Part shown: positions 8,761 through 16,821 of the stretch, piece after piece
Position numbering within the stretch: the first letter of the stretch is position 1
Layout: each line of letters begins with the position of its first letter
From: Planctomycetia bacterium
GTDB lineage: Bacteria > Planctomycetota > Planctomycetia > Gemmatales > Gemmataceae
Direction of reading: 5' to 3'
Assembly (NCBI GenBank): GCA_005808665.1
Contig: SYLG01000082.1
Coordinates: forward strand, 1-33,104
DNA: 33,104 bases
Made by a program: the position numbers and the translations under genes
Notes under the pieces: model-generated
What the model was told of the DNA's origin: nothing
What the model saw: only the letters and a program-made list of their open reading frames with translations
Databases searched by the model: none

Positions 8761-9883
8761 TTTCGCCCCCTTCGATTTCCAACCTCGCACCCGGGTCATC
8801 TGTGGACGGGGTACGATTTCAAAAGTAGGGATGCTCGTTCGGGAGTTTTCTGGCAGCAGGGTCATGCTTGTAACGGATCCCGGGATAGTTGCCACAGGGC
8901 ACCCTGAGCGGGCCATTTGTTTGCTTCGCGAATGTGGCCTGGAGACCTTCCTTTTCTCTGAGGTTCGTGAAAATCCCGACAGCCGTCTTATCAGCGAGGC
9001 GACCGATTTTGCCCACCAAAATGCCGTCGATTTTATGGTGGCTTTGGGTGGTGGCAGTTCCATGGACTGTGCCAAAGGGGTCAATTTCCTGCTGACCAAC
9101 GGCGGGACCATGGCTGACTACAAGGGCTATGGCAAAGCTCCCCAACCCATGCTCCCATCTATTGGTATTCCAACGACCGCAGGGACAGGGTCCGAGGCCC
9201 AATCCTATGCCCTTATTTCCGAAGCGAAAACCCAGACGAAAATGGCTTGTGGCGATCCCAAGGCCGCTTTTCGGGTGGCTATTCTGGACCCGGAATTAAC
9301 AGTTTCCCAACCACCCATGGTTGCTGCGGTTACAGGAATTGATGCCCTGGCCCATGCATTGGAGGCGTTTGTTTGCCTAAGGCGCAATCCTTGGTCCAAT
9401 TCCCATGCCCGGGAAGCCTTCCGGTTGCTCTCCTTGGCTTTTCCCATTATTTTTGCCGAACCAAATAACCTCGACGCGCGGATGGCCATGCTTTGGGGTG
9501 CCCATTTGTCAGGGATGGCTATTGAAAACTCGATGTTGGGGGCGGCCCATGCCTCCGCCAATCCGATTACCGCCCACTATGGCATCACCCACGGAATCGC
9601 AGTTAGTCTCATGCTGCCCCATGTGATTTGGTTTAACAGCGAAGTGGTGGGGGACCTTTATCAAGAGTTGTCCGGCCAATCGGATGGGGCAAAATTCCTA
9701 GTCGCCGAGGTCGATAGGCTCGCCCTCATGGCGGGGCTTCCCAGAAAGCTAAGGGAGGTTGGAATAAGTAAAAGCATTTTTCCGATTTTGGCAGAAGAAG
9801 CGTTGCAACAATGGACAGGTACCTTTAACCCTAGGCCTCTGACTGAGGATTCCCTGATCCAGCTTTATGAGGCTGCCTGGTAA
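8699..9883 (+). CDS. Iron-containing alcohol dehydrogenase
   Basis: A 394-residue group III (Fe-type) alcohol dehydrogenase, the usual length for the family. The nucleotide-binding GGGSSMDCAK is at residues 117-126 and GIPTTAGTGSE follows near 156. All four expected metal ligands are visible: Asp215 and His219 in GIDALAHALEAF, His284 in GAAHASANP and His298 in YGITHGIA. It would interconvert an aldehyde and an alcohol with NAD(P)H, and it completes the acid-aldehyde-alcohol series of the two preceding genes. The ATG at 8699 overlaps the end of the aldehyde dehydrogenase gene by 62 bases, which implies translational coupling. A TTG at 8741 would shorten the protein by 14 residues without touching the conserved fold, so the exact start is unsure. 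Confidence 0.88.
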   Translation: MKETFSPTFTGSGPLPKHPSNFAPFDFQPRTRVICGRGTISKVGMLVREFSGSRVMLVTDPGIVATGHPERAICLLRECGLETFLFSEVRENPDSRLISEATDFAHQNAVDFMVALGGGSSMDCAKGVNFLLTNGGTMADYKGYGKAPQPMLPSIGIPTTAGTGSEAQSYALISEAKTQTKMACGDPKAAFRVAILDPELTVSQPPMVAAVTGIDALAHALEAFVCLRRNPWSNSHAREAFRLLSLAFPIIFAEPNNLDARMAMLWGAHLSGMAIENSMLGAAHASANPITAHYGITHGIAVSLMLPHVIWFNSEVVGDLYQELSGQSDGAKFLVAEVDRLALMAGLPRKLREVGISKSIFPILAEEALQQWTGTFNPRPLTEDSLIQLYEAAW

Positions 9884-9927
9884 CCGGGAAGGATGGCAGG
9901 ACCCAAGGTAAGGAAAGGAATTTCAAC

Positions 9928-10401
9928 ATGAGGAACAATTTGAAAAGGTCCATCTTGCAAAGTGCTGGTGCAGTTGGCTTTGGCTTGGTAATCGCCTTTG
10001 TTCTGGTGGTTGGAATCGAAGTGCTTAGTGATTTTTTCCACCCCTTTCCAACCGGGTTGGATCCCCATGATTTTGAGGCCTGTTCGGCCCATGTTGCCCG
10101 CTATCCCACTTTGCTTTTAGGGGTATGTGGCCTGTTGTGGGCCATTACGGCATTTGTTTCCACATGGATAGCAACCCGCTTGGGAACCGTTCGGCACCCG
10201 GCCCATGGAATCGGCCTTGGAGGATTCCTTTTGGGGATGGCGGTGTTTAATATAGTAATCCTTCCCTACCCGATCTGGTTCAAGGTTCTCACGCCAATTA
10301 CCCTTGCATTGGGTGTTTATTGGGGCCAAAAATGGGCCAGGGTTGGCAATAACAAGGAGTCTGTTGCCTCACCTATTGCCTCGGATTTCCGTAATCCTTG
10401 A
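9928..10401 (+). CDS. Small membrane protein, four predicted helices
   Basis: A 157-residue protein I do not recognise. Hydrophobic segments lie at about residues 14-36, 60-82, 92-112 and 114-131. The N-terminus is basic (RNNLKRS), and a short polar loop of roughly 25 residues between helices 1 and 2 contains a FHPFP stretch. The purine-rich AAGGAAAGGAA just upstream is a good ribosome-binding site for the ATG at 9928. It starts 44 bases after the alcohol dehydrogenase and is followed by a terminator-like hairpin, so it is probably the last gene of that operon. Nothing in the sequence shows whether it takes part in the same pathway. Confidence 0.65.
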   Translation: MRNNLKRSILQSAGAVGFGLVIAFVLVVGIEVLSDFFHPFPTGLDPHDFEACSAHVARYPTLLLGVCGLLWAITAFVSTWIATRLGTVRHPAHGIGLGGFLLGMAVFNIVILPYPIWFKVLTPITLALGVYWGQKWARVGNNKESVASPIASDFRNP

Positions 10402-10413
10402 AGTGGGCCCGTT

Positions 10414-10437
10414 GTGGTGCCAATGCACGCCACTTTT
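10414..10437 (+). terminator. Probable intrinsic terminator after the alcohol dehydrogenase operon
   Basis: GTGGTGC pairs with GCA and CCAC across a CAAT loop, with a two-base bulge in the right arm, and TTTT follows directly. It lies 12 bases after the stop of the small membrane protein. The bulge and short T tract make it moderate, not strong. Confidence 0.4.
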
Positions 10438-10669
10438 GTAACTTGCCGCCAATGGATAGAATTTCGGAATTACCTTGCCCTTTTGAACCCGTAAGGTCAG
10501 GTACCTGGTATTTCCCCAATTGTCCTTGTAAATCTCAAGGCCAAAGACAATTGAAACCAATTGGTGGATAAGGTTTTGAATTTGTAAGGGTGAGGGCTAA
10601 TGGGGAATCATCCAAGCCTTATTTGTAAGGGGCAAAATGGTTCCTGTTTCGCCTTCTTCGATGCGGATA

Positions 10670-10698
10670 TTTCGAATGGGACCCGATTACGCTATAAT
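10670..10698 (+). promoter_or_regulatory. Possible promoter of the fourth propeller gene
   Basis: A perfect TATAAT sits at 10693-10698, 26 bases before the start codon. The hexamer 17 bases upstream (TTTCGA, 10670-10675) matches the -35 consensus at only three positions, so only the -10 box is persuasive. Confidence 0.3.
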
Positions 10699-10724
10699 TA
10701 ATCCAGGCACCCCGGGAATGGTTT

Positions 10725-11843
10725 ATGAAGTTTTTACCCCCTGTTTGTTTGGTTCTTTCCTTGATTTTTGTGGCCCCCCTTTGGGGAGATTCGGTCCTTG
10801 CGTGGCCTATTTTTCGAGGGACCCCAGCGCAAACAGCCGCTTCTACCACCAGCATAGCCGATAAACTGGATGTCCTTTGGTCGTTTTATGCCGGGGATGG
10901 GGTTGAGGCGACTCCGGTTCATGATGGAAAAACCGTCTTCCTGGGGACACTGGATGGCAAATTTCATGCTGTAAACCTGGCGGATGGCAAATTGGTCTGG
11001 ACCGTAAAAACGGGTCCTATCAGGGCGGCGGCTTGTATTCTCGCCGACTTGGTGGTGGTTGGGGATGCCGATGGCAAGGTCGTCGCTTTCGAAAAAGCAA
11101 AGGGGGCGATCAAGTGGACTTTGGACACCATGGGCGAGATAAGTGGCGGGGCCAATACCGATGGAACTTCGATCCTGCTGGGGACGCATGACAACAGTCT
11201 TTATTGCCTGGACCCACTTGGGAAGGTGCGCTGGAAATTTCCCATGGAAGGGCCTTTTTATGGAACCCCGGCTATTGCCCACGGCAAAACCTTTGCAGCC
11301 GGTTGCGATAGTACGCTCCACATCATTGACATTGAATCCGGAAAAGAGGTTGCCTCCGTTGCCCTTAATGGGCAAACAGGGGCCTCGGCCTCGATCCTTG
11401 GCGACAAACTTTATGTGGGAACCATGTCCAAAGAAGTTCAGGCCATTCAAATCAAACAGGCCAAAGCGGATTGGACCTTTTCCCCGGAGGTTCGGCCTGC
11501 GGAGTTTCGTGCTTCGGCCTCGGTCACCCAAGAGTTGGTAATCATTGGGGCCCGGGACAAAAGGGTTCATGCGCTTGATGCGGTCACAGGCAAACCACGC
11601 TGGTCCTTTCTTACCGGGGGCTGGGTGGATGGTTCTCCCGTGATTGCGGCAAAAAAAGTGATTGCTCCCTCGCTCGATGGAAACTTGTATGTATTGGGAT
11701 TGGAAAAAGGGGAACTATTGCAAAAGGTTGTCCTGGATGGGCCCATTGCCGGATCGGTGGGTTTGGCCGGGAACCGGGTTTTAGTCGCCTCGGATCGCAA
11801 GGATGAAAAAGGTGGGACCCTTTTTTTGTTAGGTGAAAAATAA
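10725..11843 (+). CDS. Secreted PQQ-like beta-propeller (BamB-like) protein
   Basis: A 372-residue exported propeller. The N-terminus MKFLPPVCLVLSLIFVAPLWG is a typical signal peptide. The mature part is a compact ring of about seven or eight blades, with repeats such as TPVHDGKTVFLGTLDGKFHAVN, VVVGDADGKVVAFEKAKG and DGSPVIAAKKVIAPSLDGNL. Its length is close to BamB-type proteins and shorter than the three propellers at 466-6033. It lacks the Lys-rich tail and the extra C-terminal domain of the first. It is set apart from the enzyme cluster by a terminator-like hairpin and has its own TATAAT box, so it is probably a separate unit. A scaffold role at the cell envelope is an inference; BamB itself cannot be claimed, because no Bam neighbours are present. 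Confidence 0.8.
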   Translation: MKFLPPVCLVLSLIFVAPLWGDSVLAWPIFRGTPAQTAASTTSIADKLDVLWSFYAGDGVEATPVHDGKTVFLGTLDGKFHAVNLADGKLVWTVKTGPIRAAACILADLVVVGDADGKVVAFEKAKGAIKWTLDTMGEISGGANTDGTSILLGTHDNSLYCLDPLGKVRWKFPMEGPFYGTPAIAHGKTFAAGCDSTLHIIDIESGKEVASVALNGQTGASASILGDKLYVGTMSKEVQAIQIKQAKADWTFSPEVRPAEFRASASVTQELVIIGARDKRVHALDAVTGKPRWSFLTGGWVDGSPVIAAKKVIAPSLDGNLYVLGLEKGELLQKVVLDGPIAGSVGLAGNRVLVASDRKDEKGGTLFLLGEK

Positions 11844-12322
11844 GTATTATAATCATCGATTTAAAATTCAATGATTATTAAGTATTGAAATCGATATTGT
11901 TGGATATTGCTTTTTATTTTTAAGGTAGAATTCTTAGCATCGATAACCCAACCAATCGCTTGGAAAATAAGTAATACCAGCTGGTCAAGTCAGGACTGCC
12001 CAAATGGGGGGATAGGGCCTGTGGAGAAAATTGGCAATTGCCTTGGTGGTTTCATCGCGTATTCGACTCAAGATGATTGCAAATACCAAAATCAACGAAA
12101 TTTGAGTGGCTTTTCGGCAAGCCGCCCTTTTATGACAGGTTGAGCAGGAGTTAGTTTGGGAATAATGGGGGCAATGCGGTGGCATTAGCCGTGTCGCCGA
12201 TTCTTCCCATAAGTTGGATTGTTCAAGTTCGTTGGGTTTTGATGCCGATCTTTGCCAATGAACGAACATTCTTTCGGCGTTTCCATGCCCGGAAACAACG
12301 ATTGATCGCAGGAGCGATCCCC
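11844..12322. other. Intergenic region with an AT-rich stretch
   Basis: No gene is supported. The first 100 bases are much richer in A and T than the surroundings and contain an inverted repeat, ATAATCAT (11849-11856) and ATGATTAT (11871-11878), with a 14-base loop. Neither strand has a T tract in the right place, so it is not a typical terminator. The right end carries the AGGAG (12310-12314) that serves the next gene. Confidence 0.45.
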
Positions 12323-14233
12323 ATGCATGCAAATCATCGAAAAAAACGAATCACATTGGCTTTGGTGGGTGCCTTGGTTTTTGGAAATGGCGGATTCCTT
12401 TACTCGCAAACCCCGGGTAATGGGCCCTTAAATCCTTTGCCTCAACCAATGGTTGCCAATGCGAATACCCCAGTCCCTATTGCCTCCACTCAATCGTCAG
12501 TAATTTCTGCCAAAACAACACTTCCAGGAGTCCCACGCCAGCACAACCTGGAAATTCCCGTGGTCAATACATTTTCCTTGTCAGGTGGGCAACCTTCACC
12601 ACCTTCGGGGGTACCCTCGACCATTGTCCAGGCACAAAATGCCGCTCCAAGTGATTCCAGTTCAGGCACAACGCTTCCCAGGCCGTTTTTAAGTCGGCCA
12701 AGCGGCCCTTCCCTATCCAGTCCGGCAAATGGTGCTTCCATTTTGCCAGGCTCAGGGGTACCCCAAATCCTTTCTGCCCCCGGGTCGTCCCCTTCCGGTC
12801 CAACCCATGGCGGGATGATAACACTTCCCCCAGCCAATGGGCAGATCATTAACCAGCCAGGCGGCAACCATGGCATGATGATGGCTCCCGGCACTTTTGG
12901 CATTGCCCAGCCTCACCCCCAAGGATTTGGTTCCAAAGTTTGGAATTGGATGAACCCAAACCCCGCCGATGCCCATGGGGTCACCACGCTACCCATTACG
13001 ACAGGGGGCATGGGTGGGACCTCGGTGCCTTCGGGTGGGAATTATCCCCTATCCGGGCCAGGGATGGCGGGCCCAATGGATGGGAGCATGATTGTCAATG
13101 ACCCCTCTGCGTTTGGAGGCCAGGATCTTTGGGGAATGGGATCGATGCCTGATATGGGCTCGGGAGGTCGTTGCAATTCCCGCACCAAATTCTTTTTGGA
13201 TGCGGAATTACTCCTTTGGTGGATCAACGGTCAAAGTCTGCCCCCTCTTGTGACATATGGGGAAATATCGGATCCAGTTCCTGGTGCAATGGGCCAACCT
13301 CACACTCAAGTGGCTTTCGGTAACGGTTCCCAGGACTCCCTTCTTCGTTCGGGTGGTCGCATCACCGCTGGCTATTGGTTTGGAAATAGCAATATCATCG
13401 GAGTGGATGGTCAATACCTATTTGTTGGGGAAGAGGAAACAGACACCCTTATAACGGGATTTGGCAACTCCGCCACCGTGGGTCGTCCCTATACGGATGC
13501 CTTGAATAACCTTGCCGCCGCTCAACAGGTTTTTCAACCAGGGTCCGTGGCGGGATCGATCCTTGTCAACACAAAAAACAATTTTGAGGGTGCCAACATT
13601 AACCTCAGGTGGGGTCTTGTCCGTCGTCCCAATTATGTCCTCGACCTTCAGACAGGTGGTCGATGGCAGCGGTTTGACGAGGATTTGGGCATATTTGAAA
13701 ACCTGGCAGTGACAAACGGCAAGGGAGGGGGATTTTTGGTCGGGGACCAATTTAACACCAATAACACCTTTTATGGGGTTAATTTAGGCCTTCTAAATAC
13801 CCTTTATATGGGGCGTTTCAGCTTTTCTGCGAACACCAAATTGGGATTGGGTGTAACCAACCAATCCGTGGACATTCTCGGCCAGACCGCCATTAACAAT
13901 GTATCCGCCATTACCTCTTACAATGGTGGCCTTTTGGCCATGCCCACAAACATAGGCACCCATACCCAATCCAAGATTACCGCCATACCCGAACTTGAAT
14001 TTCAAGTGGGGTTTCAGCTTAGCCAACGATGGAGGATCTCTGTTGGCTACAACCTGCTTTATTGGGGTAATGTTGTCCGGCCAGGAAACATCCTTGACAC
14101 CACTGTCAATCCCAATCAGTTCCCACCGCCCCCATCGGGTGCCTTGGTTGGCCCCGCCAGACCCGCCTTTAACTGGGATACTTCGGACCTTTTCGTTCAA
14201 GGTGCCAACCTTGGCCTCGAATTCCGGTATTAA
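12323..14233 (+). CDS. BBP7-family outer-membrane beta-barrel protein
   Basis: A 636-residue envelope protein. The ATG at 12323 is chosen over the far upstream GTG at 12179 because AGGAG at 12310-12314 is well spaced and a signal peptide starts there (basic HRKKR, then a hydrophobic stretch ending LYSQ). Residues about 30-280 are rich in Pro, Gly, Ser and Thr and look disordered. From about residue 280, after GGRCNSR, the sequence FFLDAELLLWW begins the planctomycete BBP7 barrel, with alternating strands and a C-terminal Tyr (LGLEFRY) as in outer-membrane proteins. The family's role is unknown; a pore or surface structure is likely. The next gene, 33 bases on, encodes a large surface protein, so the two may be expressed together at the cell surface. 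Confidence 0.82.
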   Translation: MHANHRKKRITLALVGALVFGNGGFLYSQTPGNGPLNPLPQPMVANANTPVPIASTQSSVISAKTTLPGVPRQHNLEIPVVNTFSLSGGQPSPPSGVPSTIVQAQNAAPSDSSSGTTLPRPFLSRPSGPSLSSPANGASILPGSGVPQILSAPGSSPSGPTHGGMITLPPANGQIINQPGGNHGMMMAPGTFGIAQPHPQGFGSKVWNWMNPNPADAHGVTTLPITTGGMGGTSVPSGGNYPLSGPGMAGPMDGSMIVNDPSAFGGQDLWGMGSMPDMGSGGRCNSRTKFFLDAELLLWWINGQSLPPLVTYGEISDPVPGAMGQPHTQVAFGNGSQDSLLRSGGRITAGYWFGNSNIIGVDGQYLFVGEEETDTLITGFGNSATVGRPYTDALNNLAAAQQVFQPGSVAGSILVNTKNNFEGANINLRWGLVRRPNYVLDLQTGGRWQRFDEDLGIFENLAVTNGKGGGFLVGDQFNTNNTFYGVNLGLLNTLYMGRFSFSANTKLGLGVTNQSVDILGQTAINNVSAITSYNGGLLAMPTNIGTHTQSKITAIPELEFQVGFQLSQRWRISVGYNLLYWGNVVRPGNILDTTVNPNQFPPPPSGALVGPARPAFNWDTSDLFVQGANLGLEFRY

Positions 14234-14266
14234 GGTAAATTCGCCAAAGCTTAGGAGTTTCCCTTC

Positions 14267-16693
14267 ATGTTTTCCTGGTTGTCCTTTTCTGCAAGTCCTG
14301 CAAAAGCATCCCGCAATCGTTGCAAGGCTCCTTATTCACCCCTTCACCTCGAGCTACTTGAGGATCGTAAGGTGCCCGCTCTTTTAACCCTTGGTGGATC
14401 CGTTTATGACGATAAAAACGGCAATGGACTGCGTGAGGCATCCGAAATTGGCATAGGTGGCATTCCCATGGAGTTGCGAACCTCCGCAGGAGTTCTTGCC
14501 GCCACGGCAGTTACATCAAACGAAGGCGGGTACCGTTTTGATCGTTTCAATGGCCTTCCCATCCAGCCCTTGACCCAAAAGGTCGAGCAGGTTTTGCCAT
14601 TAACCAAAGCCAATTTTTTGAAAAACATCACTTTCAATGGATTTGATTCCCAATTGGGATCGCTTGAAAAGGTTGATTTGACGGTAACCTGTGAGGGATC
14701 AACAGCACTCAAAGTGGAAAACATGGAAGAAGAGGCTGAAACCATCACCCTAACTCCCAAGGGTTCCATCCGGGTAACAATTCCTGGGCTAAGCCCACTT
14801 GATTTGGTGATGAAGCCCAATCCTTCGGTGTTGAATCTTGGTCCCTATGATGGCAAAACGGATTTCATGGGTAGCTCAGGCCAAAGCCCGGCGCCCATTC
14901 CTTTGGTTGGAAGCCAAACGATTTCCTACATGACCCCTGATTCCCTGGTGCCGTTTCTTAAAAGTCAAATGACTGCGGCTGTTACCTCAAAAGTAACCCT
15001 TTCCACCGAGGGGCCTGCCAACCAGGAAATCAAGGCTCAATCCATGGTTGGGCTGAAAGTTCTCGTGGTTTATCAATATAGGGCAACACCCCTTTTGGAT
15101 CCGGGAACTTACACTATAAGTCAACCGGTCCAACCGGCCGGTTTTTTGAATGGTGCCATTACCGCAAATAATATCACTCCCATCCCGGGGTCCATCAATC
15201 AGGACAGCATGCAGGTGGTATTGGGAACCACCTCGATCAACACCATCAACTTTGGTGAACTCAAGCCATCCACCCTTTCAGGTGTGGTACGAATGCTACC
15301 TGACACCTTCTCCAGTGCTTCTACCAATGGGGTGGGTATTGCGGGAATCCTTGTATCCCTTCGAGGCAAGGACGACACCGGACAAACGGTAAATGTCGAT
15401 AAATCGTCCAATTACGATGGCACATTTGCGTTTTCTGATTTGCGACCGGGAACCTATTCATTAGCTGCCAGTTCGGGGAAATTGCTTGGATCGGATGCGC
15501 AAGCGGGGACTTCTGGTGGATCCCCTGGCATCAATACCATTTCTCAAATTCCCCTAATACCAGGATCGGTTGCCAAGAATTATACCTTTTATGAAATCAT
15601 TCCATCCGCTTTGGTTGGGATGGCTTATCAGGACAACAATGCCAATGGGGCATTCGATAGTGCCGATACTGTCCTAACCAACCTGGTCCTAACCCTGGCG
15701 GGGACCGATTATAAGGGGAACCCTGTAAAAGTCACAGCCAACACCGACTCCTATGGAGAATATGGTTTTGGCACCATCCTGCCTGGTTCCTATTCAGTGA
15801 CCCCCGCCATGCCAAGCGGTTTGATCGCTCTTGGGGTCAAGGCGGGGTCTCAGGGGGGCACCGTGGATGGGGCTTCGGTAACCAAAATCCGCATGGGTCA
15901 GGATGTTTATGCGGAGGGTTATGACTTTCCGTTTGTCAACCCGGCAAAAATTTCCGGTTATGTTTTTCTCGACAAAAACAATGATGGCAACCGAGCTACC
16001 CAAAACCAGGGAATGGTAAGCACCCTTGCGGTTGACCCCGGGATAGGTTCGGTGGTTGTGAACCTTTCGGGAACCGATAGTGCCGGCAAATCCCTAACCT
16101 TGACCACCAATAGTAATCCTTCAGGCTTTTACAGTTTCCCAGCCGTTCGACCGGGAAATTACAAAATCCAGATCGTCACTCCCCAGGGATACCTCGAAGG
16201 GAAGGCAATTACGGGCTCGGTAGGTGGTTCATCCATTAATGGCAAGACGATCTCAAGCCTTAATCTCAGCTCCGGGCAGAATGCCACGGATTATAACTTT
16301 GGCCTGATCAAACCCACGGTGATAAGCGGATTTATCGGAAATGACCTCTCTGGCAACAAACGGCGTGACCTGAACGATCCTGGAATTGCAGGGGTTCTTG
16401 TAATCCTCTCCGGGACGGATGGATATGGCAAGGCCATTTCCTTTCAAACCAATTCCGATGTTAACGGAAACTATACCTTTGGAACTGTTTCCCCAGGCAA
16501 TTACAACTTGCGGCTTGGAAAAACACCGGTGGGTTGGTCGGCCCCTGTAACCACGGTGGGAACTCTTGGCGGCAAATCGGTTGGCCAGGAGCTGGCCCTT
16601 TCGGTGGGCCAAGACCAAAAGGGCGTGGGATACAATTTTCTCATGCGCTCCATTAGTCTTTCAAAAAGACAATTTGTCAATGGTTCGAAATAA
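14267..16693 (+). CDS. Large surface protein with SdrD_B-like (CNA-B fold) repeats
   Basis: An 808-residue protein. AGGAG at 14253-14257 fixes the ATG at 14267. The N-terminus has no standard signal peptide; instead it has LELLEDRKVP at about residues 28-37, the LExLEDR motif seen near the start of many planctomycete surface proteins. Five modules of the SdrD_B/CNA-B type follow, each opening with a GxVYDDKNGNG- or SGYVFLDKNNDG-like calcium-type segment and closing with a YSF...PGxY turn. A longer non-repeat region lies between the first and second modules. There is no LPXTG sorting signal and no C-terminal membrane helix. Family knowledge suggests a rod-like stalk or adhesin. It directly follows the barrel gene, which may help anchor or export it; that link is inference. 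Confidence 0.82.
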   Translation: MFSWLSFSASPAKASRNRCKAPYSPLHLELLEDRKVPALLTLGGSVYDDKNGNGLREASEIGIGGIPMELRTSAGVLAATAVTSNEGGYRFDRFNGLPIQPLTQKVEQVLPLTKANFLKNITFNGFDSQLGSLEKVDLTVTCEGSTALKVENMEEEAETITLTPKGSIRVTIPGLSPLDLVMKPNPSVLNLGPYDGKTDFMGSSGQSPAPIPLVGSQTISYMTPDSLVPFLKSQMTAAVTSKVTLSTEGPANQEIKAQSMVGLKVLVVYQYRATPLLDPGTYTISQPVQPAGFLNGAITANNITPIPGSINQDSMQVVLGTTSINTINFGELKPSTLSGVVRMLPDTFSSASTNGVGIAGILVSLRGKDDTGQTVNVDKSSNYDGTFAFSDLRPGTYSLAASSGKLLGSDAQAGTSGGSPGINTISQIPLIPGSVAKNYTFYEIIPSALVGMAYQDNNANGAFDSADTVLTNLVLTLAGTDYKGNPVKVTANTDSYGEYGFGTILPGSYSVTPAMPSGLIALGVKAGSQGGTVDGASVTKIRMGQDVYAEGYDFPFVNPAKISGYVFLDKNNDGNRATQNQGMVSTLAVDPGIGSVVVNLSGTDSAGKSLTLTTNSNPSGFYSFPAVRPGNYKIQIVTPQGYLEGKAITGSVGGSSINGKTISSLNLSSGQNATDYNFGLIKPTVISGFIGNDLSGNKRRDLNDPGIAGVLVILSGTDGYGKAISFQTNSDVNGNYTFGTVSPGNYNLRLGKTPVGWSAPVTTVGTLGGKSVGQELALSVGQDQKGVGYNFLMRSISLSKRQFVNGSK

Positions 16694-16745
16694 CCAACTT
16701 TTCCATCCTTACACAGATCGGGCAATTTTTCCCTGGCTGGTCCTT

Positions 16746-16764
16746 CCCAATTACTCTCATTGGG
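16746..16764. repeat. Short inverted repeat in intergenic region
   Basis: CCCAAT and ATTGGG form a perfect 6-bp inverted repeat around a 7-base loop. It lies between the surface protein and the oxidoreductase genes. No T tract follows on either strand, so a terminator is not supported; it could be an operator or chance. Confidence 0.2.
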
Positions 16765-16821
16765 GATAGGATCAAGGTAACCCCCACTTTCCTCTGTTTT
16801 TCCTTCCGGAGTTTGTTTGTC

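Larger units (their letters stand above)
10402..10724. other. Intergenic region with terminator-like hairpin and promoter-like box
   Basis: No gene seen. The left edge has a hairpin with a T tract (10414-10437), and the right edge has a perfect TATAAT at 10693-10698 before the next propeller. The octamer TGTAAGGG occurs at 10583 and again at 10624. This looks like a boundary between two transcription units. Confidence 0.5.

Noticed and set aside
6085-9883. A light-producing lux operon
   Set aside because: No luciferase (luxA/luxB) homologue is present and the third gene is an alcohol dehydrogenase, so only the fatty-acid-reductase-like part is similar.
10734-11570. Long - strand open frame opposite the fourth propeller
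   Set aside because: Antisense shadow of a well-supported secreted propeller; no motif and no start signal.
15132-15147. Palindrome AACCGGCCGGTT followed by T residues, like a terminator
   Set aside because: It lies well inside the reading frame of the SdrD_B protein, which continues for over 1.5 kb, so it is coding sequence.
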